From Owenia fusiformis (taxonomy: Eukaryota; Annelida; Polychaeta; Sabellida; Oweniidae), in assembly GCA_903813345.2 (NCBI GenBank), contig CAIIXF020000001.1, forward strand, positions 49,615,885 to 49,679,884: DNA of 64,000 nucleotides, in the 5' to 3' direction. The notes under the pieces are model-generated. The model saw only the letters and a program-made list of their open reading frames with translations. It had not been told where the DNA came from and did not search any database. Below are positions 35,501 to 49,047 of the stretch, piece by piece (position 1 is the stretch's first letter; the number at the start of each line of letters is the position of its first letter). A program made the position numbers and the translations under genes.

Positions 35501-36230
35501 GATATACACGTGTACATGTAATTGTAATATTAAAATGATAAACTTTGTCTTAAAATCCTATATGCCACATGTACGTTTATACTTTACAATGAAATGCTGG
35601 TATTAATAAATGATATATTATGATTGTATGCTGAGTGCTATATCATATTTCAACTAATGAGCATTATGAAACACTCACATGGGATGTCAACAAAAGATGT
35701 GTCTTAAGGGGGAGCAATTTATTTTTCTTTAAAATACCAAGAAAACTTCCAGATTTATTACTGATGTTTTGTCATTCCAAAGAGAATTATCTTCCTGTTG
35801 AAATATGCATTTGGTCTATCATTTGCATATAGCCTCTAATTCTGTATGAAGTTCTCCTAAGCAGAGAAATCCAGTTATTCTAAGCAAGTCAAATTGATAT
35901 GTTGGCTCATTCTTGAAATCAGAATAGGTAGTAAAATAGTGAACTGTATGCTAGTCATTCTAAATTCGTTAAAAAAATTAAAAATTTAAACATTCATTAA
36001 ATCACGCTATTTTATTTTATTTATCGCTATTTATCCAGTAGTGACCACTCGAGCCTCAATTAGTTATGCTAAAAATATATTGGCTTCTGATGACCATAGG
36101 TGGAGTTTTATAGATTATATTGCCAAGTAGTTAGTTGAATGATGAAACACCAGCCTATGCTGTTGAGGTAAAACACCTCATGGATGTTTTATTCTATTGA
36201 TTATTCCCTGAAGCCTAAAAACTAACACTA
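32554..36230. other. Intron-like DNA; no gene recognised
   Basis: No exon, tRNA or long repeat seen apart from a dispersed TIR-like motif at 34867-34900 and a short TAGTAGGTCGAAGCTG duplication near 34180. Confidence 0.5.
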
Positions 36231-36707
36231 AAGATCTCCTTTAAGAAGCAAAAATCAAACTGCCGTAAAACCTGTTTATTAGACACTGGAATATCTTTGG
36301 TACCTCCGAAAAGTGTTCAACTTGGGAGGTGTTCAACTTATAGAGGCTCATTTCACATTCAGTCTGTAAGGGCTTGACACTCTAAAGTGTTTTACTAACA
36401 GAGGTGTTCCACTCGTTTCACTCGTACCTTGTTCATCCAAGAAGGAAAGAATGTAGCAGATGATGTCTGGAGCCCTGCATTCAGAGGAATGCAAATTATA
36501 ATTCCTCAGAGTGGGTTATTGCATTTCTCTATGGTACCAATACTGTGAGCAGTACCTTTTTATATTCTCCAAAAAGTGGTCACGTATTGTTATAGTCTCC
36601 GTTTTTTGTGACGGCGGTTGGCATTGGGTGGTTGGTGTTTGATGATATTTCGCAAGTTAATGCCTTGTTCAATAGTTGGATTTTACTTGATTAAAAGAGA
36701 GCTACTA
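36231..36707. mobile_element. Complete copy of the CTCTYTTTAA-terminus element, with nested repeat
   Basis: Left end GATCTCCTTTAAGAAGCAAA then AATCAAAC. The right end is an inverse copy, GTTGGATTTTACTTGATTAA then AAGAGAGCTAC. The right half (GTTATAGTCTCC to TTAATGCCTTGTT) is shared with 4452-4570 and 48068-48200. Inside, near 36264, GTAAAACCTGTTTATTAGAC resembles the end of a pogo/Tc1-type MITE, so one element has inserted in another. Confidence 0.6.
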
Positions 36708-39375
36708 CTCGTACTCACTTTTAGGCCTCTGTGTATATGTGCTGGCAAATCTGATTCTCGTCACATTTTCTGACTGACTTGAGAAGGAAGAAGATGCCAC
36801 GATTTATCATAATGTAGGCAAGCATGTTTTTACGTGATGGGTGGCAATCAGCAAGGGATTTAGACTTTCACTTGATAGACATCTTGATATACATCTCTCT
36901 GTATCGAATAAGTCAGAAAATAGCTTATCGAAATTCTTTTTCACTATTCTGTTACAAAAATTAGTTTCATTGGAAATTAGTTACGAGTTTAAGTTGATAA
37001 TGAAACTCCCGAGTTAGATTTTCACAAAATGCACTGAATCTACTCTTAGCATGTGAACCTCTATATTGAATAAATGGAATAAACATGTTAATATCAGGTT
37101 TATCTCAAATATTCATTCATTATCTGAATATAATTTGCTTAGTACAAAGTGTGTATTAAATGGAGAATCAAATCAAGCAAGATCCTCAGAGTACTCTTGA
37201 TAAAAATTGTTTCAATTTTAGAATAATTTAGGCTCATATCATTCTTTGTCGTGTCAATTTTCTAAAAATCCCCAAAGCGTGTATTTGAGGAAAACTAAGA
37301 TTTTTACAATAATGCATTCATTTTTCAATAAATATGGCTACCATTTCTTTTATTTGGGAGAATTTAAACATTTTCCCCCATTTTGGCACTTTGAATCCTT
37401 AATAACTTCACCAAACTAATATATTATATAGTAGATCTTTTGGGGGATATTACATTTGAGATTGCAAGGAATATTTTGGTAGGTCAACTCTACATGTTGC
37501 TTACAATTATGTCACTCCCTCTAGCTCTGATTCTGCCTTTAAGTTTCAAATTGTCCTTAGTGTGAAATTAGTTAATCAGATGAGCAAAGAAATGTTTGTT
37601 ATTATACCACAGTCAAAGCAATTAACAGGTATATAAAAGCAAATGATAAATCACATATTTAGGATCAAAATAGATATTGGGATGATATCTGGATTAGCGA
37701 GATGATATCAGGATGATTTTTTTGATTATTCACTCTATTCATTGCTGCTATGTTAAATCCTTGATTAAGACTACTAGACCTTAGAGGTTGAACTTGAGAA
37801 TTTGGTTAAATCTGACGATTTAACATTCCCAGGACTCAGTCTAAGATATAGTCCCCAAATTGCCCCTTAATTTGAGGTAAAAACTGTATTTAGTGAACAC
37901 CACCTCAAGACTTATTTAACATTGACTCCTGTATAAAACCCCCTCTATAGTGAACACCTACCTACAGTGAACACTATTTTGTGGCTCCATTAGTGTTCAC
38001 TATATACAGGTTCACCTGTAATTTGAACACATTTTGAAGTAGCTAAAGTAGTTAAATTAGTGGTAAGTTAGAAGTTAGTTTGACAGGAGGAAGGAGACTA
38101 GGAAAGGATGCTATATATCCTAGCAGGTAGTTATATCCACGCAACCATGGCATTACTACTAATGTGATTTTGTGCCGTAACTGCTATTAAAGAGAAGCCT
38201 TAGCATTAACTGACTATAGCATTCTTTTATGGATGGTCTATTCGATTATGACTAATTCTACAAAATGCCATGATGATTAGAATATTCACATGAGAATAGT
38301 TGATTTATCCATGGTACTTTTTCTAGATATAGAAGGAGGGACATTTTGAAGTGTAAAACTTACAGGGCTTCTGCAAGGAGATGAATTTTTTGGAGTAACC
38401 ATCGTTACATTTTGAAATTAAATTCAAGTTAGGAACAAGAATGAACATCATACCCTCAAGAAAATCATTCAACCTTTATTGAACCAGACATATAGCTGAA
38501 TAGGAAGATACCTGATTGTTGCCTTTTGTGTTGCTAATATGTTGTAAGATACATGTGTGAAATAATAATCTGTTGATCACCTCGTGCTTTAGAAACTTAC
38601 GTCAATCCAGGCAGGTTATGCTAACCAGAGCTACTTGGCGTAATAGTTAAAATCATTGAGAATGTGATTTAAGATATGTGTAGTACTATGATAGAAAAGA
38701 GTATAAAGAGATACTGTCTTGAATAGGCTACTTGGAATCCTAGGGGATGAATAAGAATAATGTCGATGAAGCGGTCTTTTGAAGGTGTGAAATCAAACAC
38801 ATGAAAAGGGTATGAAAACCAATGGTATGACTGACATTTTAAGCAATATGATGTTTTCTTATTGGGAAATACTGACTTTACCTGTTATGGACTTACCTCA
38901 TTATTCCTAAGTAGGCTGTTGCTGGGACATCTAAGACTCAGTGACGTGGAACATAAAATCGGCTTAGAAATATTGACAGTAGACACCTTACAGTAAAAGG
39001 ATGTATTTTGCTGTTCAAAACAAAACACCAGGACACAATTCTTTAGACTGATACAAGGTTCCGTCTTTCAGGAAAGTACATGTGTGAACAAATGAAGAAC
39101 ATGAAATGCATATAAACTTTCTCAATGGGTTTACAGAACTGACTAGAGTGATTACATTACAGCCAACATATTTTCTTTAGTAGAAGGCAAATTATACACC
39201 TTCGTATCTGTCTAAACATTGACTCAACAGCAGAAATTCCTTCAGGAGAATTCATAATTACCAGATTATGTCCAACTCTGATGGTAAGATAAGTATGGAA
39301 AAAGGATCTAAATATAATACCATTGAGGGTACCTCTATGTTCTTGGGATGAGTGAATTCAACATACTAGGTATAA
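36708..39375. other. Intron-like DNA; small repeats only
   Basis: Contains a GTATAGTGAACACC-type MITE remnant near 37929-38020 and a dispersed TIR-like motif at 38765-38798. No exon recognised. Confidence 0.5.
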
Positions 39376-39546
39376 ATGCCGTTGCCAATAGAGAGAAAAT
39401 CATCCCTCAAGGTGTCAAAATCAGCCACCATCTATGAGGAAGATGTCCCTGTGATCGTACGTAGACGGGGTGTAAGACTACAAGTGTGTATTACACCATG
39501 TGATGACAACCCACGAGGACTTGGCCCTCAAACCCCATCATTCAAT
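39376..39546 (+). CDS. MAST: Alternative first coding exon of the MAST-like gene
   Basis: ATG 39376 opens 57 codons ending at the donor GTAGGT (39547), phase 0. This matches the phase-0 acceptor of the next MAST exon at 52165. The peptide is basic and serine-rich (RKSSLKVSKSATIYEED, then VIVRRRGVRLQVC), like a phospho-regulated N-terminal tail, and the codons look coding. A TAG at 39369 could be taken as an acceptor, but the frame from it meets TAA at once (39373), so the exon is best read as a first exon with its own promoter. No fold is recognised. It is placed in the MAST gene on phase, strand and position; transcript evidence is absent. Confidence 0.6.
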
Positions 39547-41975
39547 GTAGGTACATCTGTCTTAAAGAAGCACTATATATCTTCAGCCATTTTTTGAACA
39601 AAATTAACATCTAGTTTTAGTATTTTGGAGGGGGTAGGCGGTCTGTGCATGTGTTTGTATAAATCCCATCTTTTATAGCTATATTTATTTATATAACTAA
39701 GGCTTTTTTTCTTGTGCATATGTCGATGGCAGAATGGCTCATACGGTGATATCAGTCATTCAGCATGAACAAATCATTTATTTAGAAATAATTATGGATG
39801 GCAATGTCCTTCTCTATGTGTTAATGACTAGAATGCCCTTCCCAGAGATATTAAATCTCTTAGATAGTTAATGTCAGAAAAGTGATTTTTCTATCATTTA
39901 CCACATTTTAGAAATGTAAACAAAGAAGTTAGAGAGCAAAGGCTTTTTAATTGTTCCTTAACAGTTGAATCGCGATGAACATTGTAATGTAACGATTTAT
40001 CCCAACAACATGGGCAGGTTGATTGAACAGGAAGTAAGGTCGCCACTATAGAAATTGAGGTTGTTACGTAGGAACTGAACCAGGTTGTATTGATGGGAAC
40101 TAATATGCACAAAGGAAGCTTTATTCCATCCATCCCATTAAAAATTTTAATGGGAACTTATCTGAATGATGTTTGTTCCATGCCATTAAAAAATAAATGT
40201 ATTGCGATATTTTGTAACAGTACTTAGGGAATTAAGAGAATGTTTGAATTGTTCTCATGCTTGTAAAGTCATCTCGTTTTAATTCCTGAAGAATACAAGT
40301 AACTGCCGCAAACAGTAAACCAATTAGTTGAACTGTAAGTGACACTAGGTAATGTTATTTTTCATGAAACATTGATTTCTGAAGATTGGGCAGATCAGAA
40401 GTTACATTTTTATTGTTGATTCTTGCTTATGTATCTCATCTTTTAGAGGTTTTTCACAATCTTTATGAACTGCAGAGCTATATACACTGTACTACATTAG
40501 CAGAGCTTTCATTAGATGGTGGGAAACGGAGAAATCCCCTTCTGTAAAGAGGAATTCTCATTCTGTTTTTATCCCCGAGGTTTCCATGGGGATTCAGGTA
40601 GATTGTGAGATGTGATAAACATTGTTAAACTTTACCATTGCGAGTGGTAAAATGAAAACAATCGTGATTTTTTGAAGTGCAATAAAAGTCAAAAGTTTAA
40701 TCTCAAAAACATACTTATTAAGTTAAATGTTATAGGCCTATTAAGGAAGACCTCCATATATGCTCAGATCGCAACATTTTGCAATTATAAATCCTAATTT
40801 TCTTGGGTGGTCTTAACCCCCCCCCCCAGCTCAGCCCTCGTGGATGCCAAAATTTCTCTTCCAGCAATGTTCAATTCTCCGCTTGTAAGAATTACTAGTG
40901 AAAGAACTGTACCAGAGCCACTTGAGCAATATGAACTTTCATTGACGCTGATAAGATACTGTTATCTGCAAAATAACACCTCCTCTGTAACATTTTTTGA
41001 CTTTATCTCTTCAATGAATTATTTTTTAACTTCATATACTTTGATCATTTTTTTTCTAAAAGGCAACGAGGTACAAGACTTCAACAATAGGTAGAATAAC
41101 AGAGATATATAATACAAAAGTATAAATACTGAAGTTATAATCCAAAATGAATGAATTTGAAGCCTTTTACAAAGATTGTTCATAATTATTTTGGACCTTT
41201 CAGTATAATCTGCAGCTTCTGGGTCTACTATCTCAGAACCAGATAACTCTCTGTAAGCTTTTGATAAAGAGGAACCCTGATAAATCCGAACGAATGCAGT
41301 GTCATTCATGAAGCAACTGAATCATGTGAATCAAGATAATTCATAATGTCAGATTGAAGTCATTGATCTTAGCAATGAGATAATGTGAATGATTGCCATA
41401 TGACATCATTGTTATTCACATCAGAGATATTGCTTCTGTAAGCAATTTGCAGTGTCACTCCATACTCGTTTCCCAGTTTGATTTTCAATGATATGAAAAC
41501 ACCATACCTAGGAAATCCAAGATGGTGTCACTCAGAGAGGACACACTCCTCCATCAGATGAACCTTGCTTTCTGCTAACAATTCCAGTTCAAAAATGATG
41601 TAATGTAGTTACTGTATGTAGAATTTATACATACTTAAGAATGAAGGTGATTGATTTTAACATGACTCGAACATAGATAACTATTAGTTTCAGTCTAAAT
41701 TTGCAACTTGCCTCAAGTTTCATCAAGAGTGTTCTAGGCTCTAATTTTTCAGGTGAGCTATTATTTTTTTTAGCAAAGCTAAATTATATAATCAACAGGT
41801 TATTTATTTTACTTAATTACTCTTCATCACATTTTCAAGAAAAGGTATAGCCCCCCCCCCTCCAGAGCCCCCTTACTTTTGCTATTTTAGGGTAGCATTG
41901 TATCATAGATATTCACTTATAGTAGACTTGATTTGTTCAGATTTATCAGATTCCCTATTTATCTAAATAGGTCTC
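39547..41975. other. Intron-like DNA; no gene recognised
   Basis: The frames at 40807-41094 (plus) and 41019-41309 (minus) overlap on opposite strands and have no domain or splice support. Short C runs occur at about 40819 and 41850. Confidence 0.5.
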
Positions 41976-43509
41976 TTTATTAGTATATAGATAGTAGAGG
42001 CTGTTGAATCTAGTAGACTTGATTGGCAATTAGTAGAAGCAAATAAAATAGTGAATTCAAAGATGTCTCTGTATTATAATCTCTATTAGAAATCTGAAAT
42101 AATTTAGTATGTACTGTATGTAGTATAATACTATTAGCGACATCTATACGTTGGTAGCTAAATGATTAACGATCTGATGTGAAATACTCATTTTCTCAAC
42201 TACTGAAAAGCAAGTAAAGGCTTAACTTTTGTTAGAGGGCATCAGTGGCAGTAAATATTGTACCAGAATACCATGTTATCATAATATGGCTCATATAGTA
42301 TATGGCCCATATGGGCATTTTTGGAAGCACTTTCAAAGTAATGCAGATGGGTATTTATTTCAAGTTGAATCCTTTCGGTCATTCTACAATTTATTGTAAA
42401 AATGATTTTATCCTCAATAGGGTATAATTCTTAGTGTAAGAAACTGTTTTTTAAAAGGAGTCCTTCCTTTTTGGTAAGCAATCAGGTAGTGATATCGGTT
42501 TGAAGAATATCAGAATTGCAATTTTAATAAAAATTATCCCTTCTACAAATTTGGGATTAAGATATAAAGTTGTTTTATAGGTTTTTCAACTGCTCATGTT
42601 ACACTGCAACCCTGATGCTAGTAGTTATTGTACCTGTAGATGACAACGTTCTCTTTAAAAGGAAAAAAATGATATATGTGAAAAAGGTATGATACACTTG
42701 CTAGAAATCTCAAATTGGAAATATTAGAAAGATTGATAGGACTTTATTAGTATATAGATAGTAGAGGCTGTTGAATCTAGTAGACTTGATTGGCAATTAG
42801 TAGAAGCAAATAAAATAGTGAATTCAAAGATGTCTCTGTATTATAATCTCTATTAGAAATCTGAAATAATTTAGTATGTACTGTATGTAGTATAATACTA
42901 TTAGCGACATCTATACGTTGGTAGCTAAATGATTAACGATCTGATGTGAAATACTCATTTTCTCAACTACTGAAAAGCAAGTAAAGGCTTAACTTTTGTT
43001 AGAGGGCATCAGTGGCAGTAAATATTATACCAGAATACCATGTTATCATAATATGGCTCATATAGTATATGGCCCATATGGGCATTTTTGGAAGCACTTT
43101 CAAAGTAATGCGGATGGGTATTTATTTCAAGTTGAATCCTTTCGGTCATTCTACAATTTATTGTAAAAATGATTTTATCCTCAATAGGGTATAATTCTTA
43201 GTGTAAGAAACTGTTTTTTAAAAGGAGTCCTTCCTTTTTGGTAAGCAATCAGGTAGTGATATCGGTTTGAAGAATATCAGAATTGCAATTTTAATAAAAA
43301 TTATCCCTTCTACAAATTTGGGATTAAGATATAAAGTTGTTTTATAGGTTTTTCAACTGCTCATGTTACACTGCAACCCTGATGCTAGTAGTTATTGTAC
43401 CTGTAGATGACAACGTTCTCTTTAAAAGGAAAAAAATGATATATGTGAAAAAGGTATGATACACTTGCTAGAAATCTCAAATTGGAAATATTAGAAAGAT
43501 TGATAGGAC
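41976..43509. repeat. Recent 767-bp tandem duplication
   Basis: Copy 1 (41976-42742) and copy 2 (42743-43509) are almost identical. I saw two substitutions: AATATTGTACC versus AATATTATACC, and GCAGATGGG versus GCGGATGGG. The junction shares TTTATTAG, a microhomology that could have seeded the duplication. No gene inside. An assembly artefact or allelic collapse is possible. Confidence 0.95.
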
Positions 43510-43775
43510 TATTAAACATATAAAACATTAAGGCAGGTTGTTTTTTCTGATGTATAGCTGCAGTTATTCATTCTTCTGTCATTGGGGGTGACCTCCGCAT
43601 TAGAATTAAGTTATTTGTAATATCTATTTGGTCTTGATCATTTGAAGTCACTACCCTTTGGCAGAGTCTAGTTAAACTACACTCTGCCTAGTAGAGACCA
43701 TATTACAGTTTAGTAGCCCTGCCCCCACGACGGGTACTGGTGACAGTTTGGGTAAATCACTTTTGCCCTACGCGC

Positions 43776-43931
43776 TGACCTTCTACCAATCAGCGAGCTT
43801 GAAGAAACATACGCCAAATGCGTTCTAATTAAATATGCGCATGTCATTGGTCAATTCCGGGCTCAACGATGACGTCAGAAGGAATGACCATATAAAGAAC
43901 GTCGGTCACGAACACTGATTGGCGCGGTGAG
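43776..43931 (+). promoter_or_regulatory. Promoter-like cluster: CCAAT boxes, CRE, TATA, then a GTGAGT donor
   Basis: In order: ACCAATCAGCG, CATTGGTCAATT, ATGACGTCAG (CRE-like), CATATAAAGAA (TATA-like, about 43891), GATTGGCG, then GCG with GTGAGT (about 43926). The order and spacing fit a core promoter followed by a very short leader exon. Similar motifs occur in MITEs here, so it may be repeat-derived. Confidence 0.35.
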
Positions 43932-45368
43932 TTCACAGGTTTATTTTAGTTTGAAAGAGTGAAGATGAAGCTCTCTTTTAAGAAGTGAAGTCAAACGAAT
44001 GCAAAGGGCCATTGTTTCAACTATATGAAATTAGAGGGAGAATGCTTTGCTACTCTCCTCTATATTCCTTTGTGATTTTTTCTCATTTGAAATATACTGC
44101 AGTTGTCATTATTAATAATACCCTACTTTTCAGGGAATATACAAGAAACCGTAAGCAAGTGTTTCTGTTGAATGTTGCACTGATAAATGAGTTCCCTCCA
44201 TTCTCATTTACTTAACATTTCTTTAGGAAATGAAGAATAGTGAATTCTACTGACATTAATGGCCAAATTATGGAAATTAGTAAGATTAATGAATCCCATG
44301 CTGCATCGCTCTCATCAAAATTTAAGCTATATGGAATAACTTCCCCACAGAAAAAATCTCCAATACTATGCTTTTAAAAACATAACATGGACGATGAGAG
44401 AGAAATGTTTTGTAAAAAATGGAAATGTCAAAAAATCTGATATTTTCACTCAGTAAAAGACAAAATAGAGTGGACTCTTCATGGCTTGTGTGGAAAAATT
44501 TAGAATACGTCAGAGATGTGCTTTAGAATATGAACACTGAACGTTTTTTTTTGATAATTAACTTAGAGTAATTGGCTATTAACGTATTCATTTTTTATAG
44601 AAATGACTGTTTTTATGCTTTATCTTACACACGGGACATTTTTGCAAAAAATTGCTTTTGAAACTTTGGCGAAGAGAAACTCATTTTTTATTTATTTTCG
44701 TCTGGTATTCCTCCTGAATGCTATCTATTCTGATCACATCTTTCTGATTTCAAAAAGCTATATAAAAAGGAACTGATAGATAGTGTTGTGGCGATTATTA
44801 GATACATCGTGATAAACATCACCAAAAGTGATTCTGGCGATGCATCGATGTTAGAAACAAAACATTGATGTTTTAAAAAAATTGAATCTGCTAAAAATCA
44901 TCTTTTCTTATCCCTTTTTCCCGCAAATGTCTTACATTTCTCATTCCGTAGCTCATTTTCGTATGTTCTCTAATATTTTCTTACTTTAAAAATGTCTAAG
45001 CTTGCCGAAATGAACCAATGACCTCCAATTTTTAGTTGAATTTCAGTCATCGTTACCGGAAGTACCGAAGTACTATTACTTATTTGTTGCATTCAGTATT
45101 TTAGTGCATAAACGTTTGATATTTTAGTGGACTTTTTCTCTGATCTTTTCCCGATGTACATTCTGATATACATTGATGTTTACTCCTGAAAATTGCCAAT
45201 GCATCGGTGTATGATTATGGCACATCGCGGCAACACTACTGATAGAGAGTATGATTTTCTCACAAGGAGTAATGCTCTTTCGGGTACTCACCCATTTTTT
45301 CACTGGCAGCAAGATAGAGATTGAAAAGTAGTAGCCTAGCAAAATGTTCAACACCATGGTTTTTACTA

Positions 45369-45537
45369 TATACGAGGGCTGTTCAATAAAAATGCTACTT
45401 TTATCTGCAATTGCTACCAAATTCAGTTTATAGAAGTCCTACATTATCTCGAATATAACAATTCCTTTGATTTCCACCAATCCCTTCAGAAACGCAAAAT
45501 AACTATGTTTGTATGTTTATTGAGCAACCTTTCTACT
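45369..45537. mobile_element. Mariner-type MITE (ACGAGGGCTGTTCAATAA terminus)
   Basis: Left end TACGAGGGCTGTTCAATAA; right end has the drifted inverse TTTATTGAGCAACCTTTCTA. TA repeats surround both ends. A lone terminus of the same kind (ACCAGGTCGTTCAATAAGTT) is at about 60202. Confidence 0.55.
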
Positions 45538-46531
45538 GTATATGCATAACAATATTTTCTTTAATAGGTTATGCTGTTACAAGTATATTTCTATTTTGAT
45601 TCACTAATGGAAACAATGTTTCTTTATTTGAAAAATTTAGCTAAATTTGATTTTATTACTGACTGAAATATAGGAGCCATTTTAGTTTCAATGAACGGAT
45701 CACCCAAGTGTGAGCTGTCACTTGGGAGTGACACTAAAAAAGTAATCTTGTGTCTATTTTTGTTTCCCTACATGATATATAGGGCTATCTTCAAAACACA
45801 TAACTATAGAATGTCCATATATTTAGGATTAGATATTATAGAATATTCGAGTATGATAGAATTCTCAGATCTGCAACATTACTATTGTAATAGGCATACC
45901 AATTCATATTACAATACATTCTTATTGCAGAGAATATGTCAGAGTCAATTTGTTTGAAAATTGGTTCTGTTCATTCTGATTTATCAGAGTCCATCTTTAC
46001 CTAATGCTGGTATTCCAAGGAATAGTGCAGGCTGTAGATCCCATATTGGGTTCTGTTGGGTAAAAAAACGACTTTAATTAAGAAAATTGGTTTTAGCAAG
46101 GTAGAGAAATCGATTTTAGCAAGTTACAAGTTTTGGATCCAGGATTCTCTTATTAAAATTTTTGTTCAAAAGCCCATGAGAAAGATAATGAGAAAAGATG
46201 TCCAATTATTGCCTGATTTGAGTCAATCTGAATCCATTTTACAATAGAAGGAATTAAATTTGATCTCTTTTGAAATTCTTACCATATACATATATAACCA
46301 TGTCATGAATTATAATATTGAGCAAATTAAAATATCTTTATTTAATAATGAACGTTAACAAAACAAGACAGTATTAGAATGTCCTGTCATCCATCATTTC
46401 TTGGTCGAGGGAATATAGCATATGTGGATGATGTTATTGACCAGCGCCAAGTAGATCAAGTAGACAGTTACAATTTAAACCATTTGTTAGAATCTCAGCA
46501 GCGCAGATATTCTTCAGTAAATGTATGTTAT

Positions 46532-46683
46532 CAGGGGTTTCAATAGAATTTCTCACAACAGGCTAAATAAATAGAAATCATAAATTTAACATGGAAAAGT
46601 TGAAAAGTCCCTAAAAACAACAGGCGATTTTGTGAAAACAACCGGTGAAAATCGCCTGTTGCCTGCTGCTAGTAAAACCCCTG
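46532..46683. mobile_element. MITE of the CAGGGGTTTC family, copy 1
   Basis: Starts CAGGGGTTTCAATAG and ends with the inverse CTAGTAAAACCCCTG. The 5-base duplication GTTAT is at 46527-46531 and 46684-46688. Inner palindrome CAACAGGCGATTTT / AAAATCGCCTGTTG. Confidence 0.8.
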
Positions 46684-47728
46684 GTTATAGACTAATATAT
46701 TCATGAATAACTATCAGATGGTGCTCCTACTATTGTCTCGGTTCATATGACAAACGCATCACTATTGAATATGGAATATAGAAGATTGTGCAATAAAGGA
46801 ATATAACTGTGGAGGATTCAGTGCAATCATAGAATGTTTGTGATAACCATGGAATAGTCAAGATAATCACAAATATTTAGGATAACGGCTTATAAAGGCA
46901 TTATAACCAAGGTCTATTTTTGGATAACCAACATAGATCTCCTTTTAATTCCTGATTTGGCTAATCTATCATGAAGATGAATTGGCGGCTAATAACAGAA
47001 CAAAAAACTGGAGAAAATTACATGGTTTGGAGATTGAGATATATGACTTCTCTTCAGTAAAATACAGTAACATCAGAAAGAAACAGAAAACTCATGAAGG
47101 GAACAGGTCAAGATAACACATACTTTGATGGGTATGTAAGAAATAGGTTTGAGCTACCAAAGACTTGAATCGAATTTAAAAGTATGTATAATACTGTAGA
47201 AATTTAATTCGATCTACCTAGTCATTAGAACAGCCAGGAAATTCATGCTTTGATAAAATAAATTGTGAGAAAATGATGATTACATACGTACCTGGAAAGA
47301 GAGAGTGAATTAGCACACGTAATATTAGGACTTGTTGGAGCATCTAATTATCTAGTATCATCTCTAATTCTGTCCTGAGCTTTGTTTAGAAGTTATTCAA
47401 CAGTGTTCTGGGACCATGTAGCTTGGAAATGGTGAAGCATATTAGCGTAGTATTATTTTGTCAGATGATGATGGTATGATATCATATACATTAGGTATAT
47501 GAGATATGTGAGAGAGAGAGAGCAGACAAAATCCATAAACAATATTCTGAAATTAGTCTTTATGACAGAATGGGAGGGATAAGTGCTGATTACATCAGTG
47601 CCATATATCATCAACAATTAACCCATGCTAAATAGTACGATGACGCATTGGTATTATCACCTTAAAATAGGTACAGCTACAGGGACAGGCGCAGTGTTTA
47701 TAGGTGCCTTACTACTGGAGATACCACG

Positions 47729-47857
47729 ATGGCGAAGGATAAACTAGATAAAGAAATGGATAAAAGACAAAGAAAGGCGAGAATAAGACCATTTCTAAAA
47801 AAGAAGACACTATCACAAGATGAGCACTGTAACATATCTGGAATAATGTTTATAATT
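47729..47857 (+). CDS. Candidate alternative first coding exon, lysine-rich
   Basis: ATG 47729 (context CACGATGG) opens 43 codons that reach a GTAAGA donor at 47858 in phase 0. The peptide begins MAKDKLDKEMDKRQRKARIR and is strongly basic, with a coding-like feel. The phase allows splicing to 52165, about 4.3 kb downstream. No domain is recognised. The frame stays open beyond the donor to 47968, so a single-exon reading is possible, but the residues after the donor look like intron. Confidence 0.4.
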
Positions 47858-48067
47858 GTAAGATCATTTTATAATATTATTTTTAGTGAAAATTTAAAAA
47901 TGTTATCTTTTATTGATACTCTGTCTTGTCAGTCACCTGGAAATATGGGTCATGTTACTGGTTTTTAAATGTGTTTGTACACAATGTACAGTATGTAAGG
48001 TTATATAGGTTTTAAGTTATATCAAAGTCAGGAGTTAATTATTATGTTATTATGTCACCACCAGAAA

Positions 48068-48200
48068 ATTGTGACATATTATTAAAGTTCCAACTTTTTT
48101 GTGGATGGTGTTAGATGGTTGGTGTTAAGCAGTTGGAGTTTTGCAGTCAGTGTCTGTAACAAATGGAAGGTGGTGACATTTTGTCTTTTAATGCCTTGCA
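48068..48200. repeat. Dispersed repeat, right half of the 36231 element family
   Basis: GACATATTATTAAAGTTCCA then ACTTTTTTGTGGATGGTGTT matches the blocks at 4452 and 36588. Confidence 0.6.
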
Positions 48201-49047
48201 TTTAAAGTATACATTGACCCCTTACCTTTTGTCTGGTCATTGAAAGATATTCCCTCATCGAACCTTCGGTTAATTCATAACAATACATACACCATAAATG
48301 TTGTTTTTTCAATCATATTGAACAATATGAGTTATAGGATCTTTTTTAACTGATAAGGTTTATTAGATTAAATATGCAATAGCTGCCAAGAGATGATGAA
48401 TAGAGATATGTCATTAACATTTGTCTTATCATTGTGAGTTATGAATTATTCTACCAGGAGTCACTGACTTGTTTTTACACCTAATTGAATCTCACAAAGT
48501 GCCGTTGCACAAAAAAGAATTGTAAATTGTCTGGTGATCTCTGAAATTAGTATTTTGTTTGTAGTAAAGTTTGTTATTAAATGTTTTACAAGAGGTTGTG
48601 TATGTAAAAAATTGATGGATTATGATATTATACAAATTATGTTACAGTTAATGGCCGATGCATCAATCTGATATTACCTCCATTCTCAAACATCTATAAA
48701 CTAAACTACATTTTTGAAACAACATAGAACATGGGGGCTGTTTTGTATGAAGCTCAATGGGGACAATCTCAGTAGCAATACAGATTGGTACAGCACAAGA
48801 ACTGACCAATCAGAAGGCTTCATTTTACAGATCATACGATAAAACTCTTTATTATATCACTATCTAGCTAGCGACAGTATGATTGGTCAAAACCGGGTCA
48901 CATGTCGTGGGATATCTGGCGATATTCAATGGGAATGCTAATCAGATAAGACAACCGTGAGATATCTAGCGATATCCCATGCTCCCGGGAATTTTCAAAG
49001 AATTTGTTTTCGTTCAGTGTAAATAATTTAGTTCAGTGTAAGTCAAA

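Larger units (their letters stand above)
43510..47728. other. Intron-like DNA with a promoter-like cluster and MITEs
   Basis: Holds the promoter-like cluster at 43776-43931, the dispersed TIR-like motif at 43964, a mariner-type MITE at 45369 and the CAGGGGTTTC MITE at 46532. The longer frames at 45124-45420 and 45691-45957 have no recognised domain. Confidence 0.5.
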
